Source of the DNA: Nocardioidaceae bacterium
GTDB taxonomy: Bacteria; Actinomycetota; Actinomycetes; Propionibacteriales; Nocardioidaceae
Direction: 5' to 3'
Assembly (NCBI GenBank): GCA_030655315.1
Contig: JAURVT010000024.1
Coordinates: 1-34,870, forward strand
DNA length: 34,870 nucleotides
The position numbers and the translations under genes were made by a program. The notes beneath the pieces are model-generated. The model saw only the letters and a list, made by a program, of their open reading frames with translations, did no database searches and was not told where the DNA came from. This document shows positions 33,019-34,870 of the stretch, piece after piece (position 1 is the first letter of the stretch; each line of letters begins with the position of its first letter).

Positions 33019-33185
33019 CGGGGCAACTCCCTTCCCTCGATCGGCGCCGGACCTGTCGGTCAGCGTCGGCCCTGATGTGATTGAGAACACCACTTGGTCG
33101 GGCGGAGCCGTCTGTTCGTCACGTCGGCCGGACGTGACCTGGGTCACGACCGCGCGGAGACCCCGTGACTGCCTACGATCGGGCC

Positions 33186-33458
33186 ATGAGCGAGGCGAAC
33201 AACGCGTGGCGGGTGCAGCTCGACGGCCACGAGTACGAGGTGGAGCTGGTGCACGGCACCATCAGTGGCAGTCGGCAGATCACCGTGAACGGAGTGGTCG
33301 TGGACGAGGGAAGGAAGTTCTTCGACACCGGCAGCAGGCACGCCTTCGACCTGGGTGGCCATTCAGCCCGAGTCGACATCGACGTCGTGCACTCCGGGTT
33401 CGCCCATGAGAGCACGCTCCACGTGGACGAGCGCTACGTCGAGCCGCTGGCTCGGTGA
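33186..33458 (+). CDS. FAIM1-domain-like small protein
   Basis: A 90-residue all-beta protein. By eye it aligns along nearly its whole length with one repeat of animal FAIM1 (Fas apoptosis inhibitory molecule): AWRVQLDGHEYEVELVHGTISG with the invariant HGT-x-SG-x-R, the VNG turn, FDLGGHSARVDID, and SGFAHESTLHVD near the end (SGFAYEYTLEIN in the human protein as I recall it). It has no signal peptide or membrane helix. FAIM1 acts in animals in apoptosis control and protein-aggregate protection; what a bacterial single-domain form does is unknown. The ATG at 33186 is chosen because the next in-frame start upstream lies outside the domain. Confidence 0.7.
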   Translation: MSEANNAWRVQLDGHEYEVELVHGTISGSRQITVNGVVVDEGRKFFDTGSRHAFDLGGHSARVDIDVVHSGFAHESTLHVDERYVEPLAR

Positions 33459-33728
33459 CCCGGCGCCGGCCACGGATGACGGTGGCTGTGCGGTGGAGCA
33501 CCCGCCTCGACGGGTGCGTGACTGATCGATGACGGCTGACGCGGGCTCGACGGGCCTCGAGGGCGCTGCCTTGTATCGGTATGGGCTTCAGGTCCCCACC
33601 CTGCGACGTGCCCAGGTGCGCGGTGTGGTGATGCACGGTGTCGGTGTGAATGGACTCGACGTCGACAGTCATGACCTGTTCCCCGGTGGCCTGGTCGTCA
33701 ACGGGACGACGTCGTTCCGCTCGTGGAC

Positions 33729-33768
33729 GCAGAGCTCGACCTGCAGTTGCAGAGCTCGACCTGCAGTT
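33729..33768. repeat. Perfect 20-bp tandem duplication
   Basis: GCAGAGCTCGACCTGCAGTT occurs twice in direct succession (33729-33748 and 33749-33768) without a mismatch. A recent duplication, not in any supported gene. Confidence 0.95.
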
Positions 33769-33860
33769 CCCGCGGCGCGAGGTGCAGTCATCCCGGACGC
33801 CTGGTGCCTGCGTGAGGGGTGGGCCGCCGTACGGTCCGCGTGGCGGGCGACGGTAGCTAG

Positions 33861-33878
33861 TCCTTGTCCTTGTCCTTG
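33861..33878. repeat. Hexamer tandem repeat, three TCCTTG units
   Basis: Three perfect TCCTTG units followed by a near unit, TCCTGG. The base composition differs from the surrounding GC-rich DNA. Simple-sequence repeat in the gene-poor stretch. Confidence 0.85.
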
Positions 33879-33981
33879 TCCTGGTCCTCGTTCGAGGCGA
33901 CGGCAGCGGAAGCACTCGCGCACCGGCGCGCGGTGCGACGAGCCCGGTGTCGGGCGCCACGGCCCCGGCGGATGGTGAGGC

Positions 33982-34308
33982 TCACGGTCGTGGGCCTCGG
34001 GGTGACCGGCGGGGACGCCGGTCGAGCTCGTCGCGCAGGCGGGCGTTCTCGTCCTCCAAGGGCAGCACCATCGCGATGCCGGCGAGGTTGAGTCCCCGTT
34101 CGAGCAGGTCGGTGATCCGCTCCACGATCTCGAGGTCGGCGGGGCTGTAGCGGCGCGTGCCTCCGGGTGTGCGGTACGGGGCCACCAGGCCGCGCTCCTC
34201 GTACGCCCGAAGATTCTGCACGCCGACTCCGACGAGCTCGGCCGCGACCGAGATGCCGAACTGGGCATGCCCGTGGCTACCGGCTGCGGGTGGAGAATCT
34301 GTACTCAT
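33982..34308 (-). CDS. MerR-family, HspR-like heat-shock regulator
   Basis: A 108-residue regulator. FGISVAAELVGVGVQNLRAYEERGLVAPYRTPGGTRRYSPADLEIVERI (residues 17-66) is the winged HTH of the MerR family and resembles HspR (VISVAAEL...LRTYDRLGL...RTSGGGRRYS); NLAGIAMVLPLEDENARLRDEL then follows as in HspR. HspR represses chaperone genes with DnaK as co-repressor. It is divergent from an Hsp20 gene across a 102-bp region, which strongly suggests repression of that gene and of itself. The ATG has no strong ribosome binding site, and the TGAGT half-site at 34313-34317 lies right at the start. Confidence 0.85.
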   Translation of the reverse strand: MSTDSPPAAGSHGHAQFGISVAAELVGVGVQNLRAYEERGLVAPYRTPGGTRRYSPADLEIVERITDLLERGLNLAGIAMVLPLEDENARLRDELDRRPRRSPRGPRP

Positions 34309-34353
34309 GACTTGAGTGTATCTGTGGTCGTTGCTATAAAGGATATGTACTCA
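34303..34353. promoter_or_regulatory. Divergent hsp20/regulator promoter with inverted half-sites
   Basis: For the rightward hsp20 transcript, TTGAGT (34312-34317) and TATAAA (34335-34340) form a -35/-10 pair with a 17-bp spacer. Half-sites related to the HAIR motif (CTTGAGT...ACTCAAG) are present: ACTCA (34303-34307), CTTGAGT (34311-34317) and ACTCA (34349-34353). TGTACTCAT occurs twice, 46 bp apart. The -35 box is inside a half-site, so a bound repressor would cover the promoter. Confidence 0.65.
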
Positions 34354-34410
34354 TCAACACAGATCGAGGCCGTCGACCGGCCGTGATCGAACGTCTGGAG
34401 GTTCTTCACC

Positions 34411-34830
34411 ATGATGCTGCGCACCGACCCCTTCCGTGACCTCGACCGCCTCACCCAGCAGGTGCTGGGGACCACGTCCCGGCCGTCGGCGATGCCGATG
34501 GACGCCTGGCGCGACCAGCAGACGCTCGTCCTCGAGCTCGACCTGCCCGGCGTCGAGACCGACTCGATCGATCTGGACGTCGAGCGCAACGTCCTCACCG
34601 TCAAGGCGGTCCGCCCGCCCCGGGAGCATGAGGAGTACATCGCCGAGGAGCGCCCCCGCGGTGTGTTCAGCCGCCGCGTCATCCTCGGCGACACCCTCGA
34701 CGTCGACCAGATCAGCGCGACCTACGACGACGGGGTCCTCACCGTTCGCATCCCGGTCGCCGAGCGCGCCAAGCCTCGCCGGATCCACGTGACCCGGACC
34801 GCCGGCGACCAGGAGGCCATTCCCGCCTGA
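34411..34830 (+). CDS. Hsp20/alpha-crystallin small heat-shock protein
   Basis: A 139-residue ATP-independent holdase chaperone. A short N-terminal arm, [20 protein letters not shown], precedes the alpha-crystallin domain (about residues 27-118): [61 protein letters not shown] with the signature GVLTVRIP. A short C-terminal tail follows. The first of two ATGs is chosen because GGAGG (34397-34401) is nine bases upstream. It is divergent from the HspR-like regulator with a well-formed promoter between. A hairpin terminator follows. Confidence 0.95.
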   Translation: MMLRTDPFRDLDRLTQQVLGTTSRPSAMPMDAWRDQQTLVLELDLPGVETDSIDLDVERNVLTVKAVRPPREHEEYIAEERPRGVFSRRVILGDTLDVDQISATYDDGVLTVRIPVAERAKPRRIHVTRTAGDQEAIPA

Positions 34831-34847
34831 GGCTGACGGGGGCCGCC

Positions 34848-34870
34848 GGTTGCCGTGTCGCACGGCAACC
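34848..34870 (+). terminator. Hairpin terminator after hsp20
   Basis: GGTTGCCGTG and CACGGCAACC form a perfect 10-bp stem with a TCG loop, 17 bp after the stop. The window ends at the last base of the stem, so any T tract cannot be seen. Confidence 0.8.

Larger units (their letters stand above)
33459..33981. other. Gene-poor stretch with short tandem repeats
   Basis: About 520 bp between the FAIM1-like and MerR-family genes. A frame at 33529-33978 is open, but its composition changes abruptly, it runs over both repeats (33729-33768 and 33861-33878), and no family is recognised, so I do not call it. The region looks like decayed or slippage-altered DNA. Confidence 0.45.

Noticed and set aside
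33529-33978. 149-codon frame in the gene-poor stretch
   Set aside because: It spans both tandem repeats and changes composition midway; no family resemblance.

Overview
The window is a very GC-rich stretch of an actinobacterial chromosome. Dense codon use with G or C in third position, GTG starts, ATGA/GTGA gene overlaps, a mycothiol-type DinB-fold protein, an HspR-like regulator and a kdpFABC-DE operon fit this, and the gene set would suit Nocardioides or a relative. The genus is inference. I see no tRNA, rRNA, CRISPR array, phage or complete insertion sequence.

Region 1 (about 1-12000) is a carbohydrate locus. It holds a secreted clan GH-A-like glycosidase with a carbohydrate-binding module, a cytoplasmic GH63-like glycosidase, and a leftward operon of sugar-binding lipoprotein, two ABC permeases and a GH127 beta-L-arabinofuranosidase. 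Two divergent, paralogous LacI regulators of equal length lie next to it. The same 14-bp palindrome (TCGAACCGGTTCGA) precedes the secreted enzyme and one LacI gene, with variants in the LacI divergent promoter. The ABC operon carries a different palindrome. A reasonable model is extracellular release of L-arabinofuranose-containing oligosaccharides, ABC import, and cytoplasmic cleavage.

Region 2 (about 12100-15650) holds unlinked small genes: a maleylpyruvate isomerase-like protein, a GNAT acetyltransferase, a VOC protein, a tyrosine-phosphatase-like protein, and a peptidase E gene broken by one frameshift.

Region 3 (about 15880-25660) is ion homeostasis. A leftward operon (small membrane protein, Usp-like protein, DUF389 membrane protein) diverges from kdpF-kdpA-kdpB-kdpC-kdpD-kdpE, whose genes overlap or nearly abut. 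The 525-bp divergent region has CGTCAA repeats in front of both operons.

Region 4 (about 25740-34870) is a mosaic: a TPR pseudogene with two frameshifts, a divergent XRE regulator/SDR pair, an ASCH protein, a SnoaL-like protein, a divergent AraC regulator/DUF2000 pair, two coupled small genes, a BKACE-family enzyme, a bacterial protein resembling one FAIM1 domain, and a divergent HspR-like regulator/Hsp20 pair.

Scattered through the non-coding DNA are six copies, all in the same orientation, of a structured repeat of up to about 98 bp. I think this repeat, the paired LacI/operator circuit, the FAIM1-like protein and the shared kdp/DUF389 control region are the points most worth following up.
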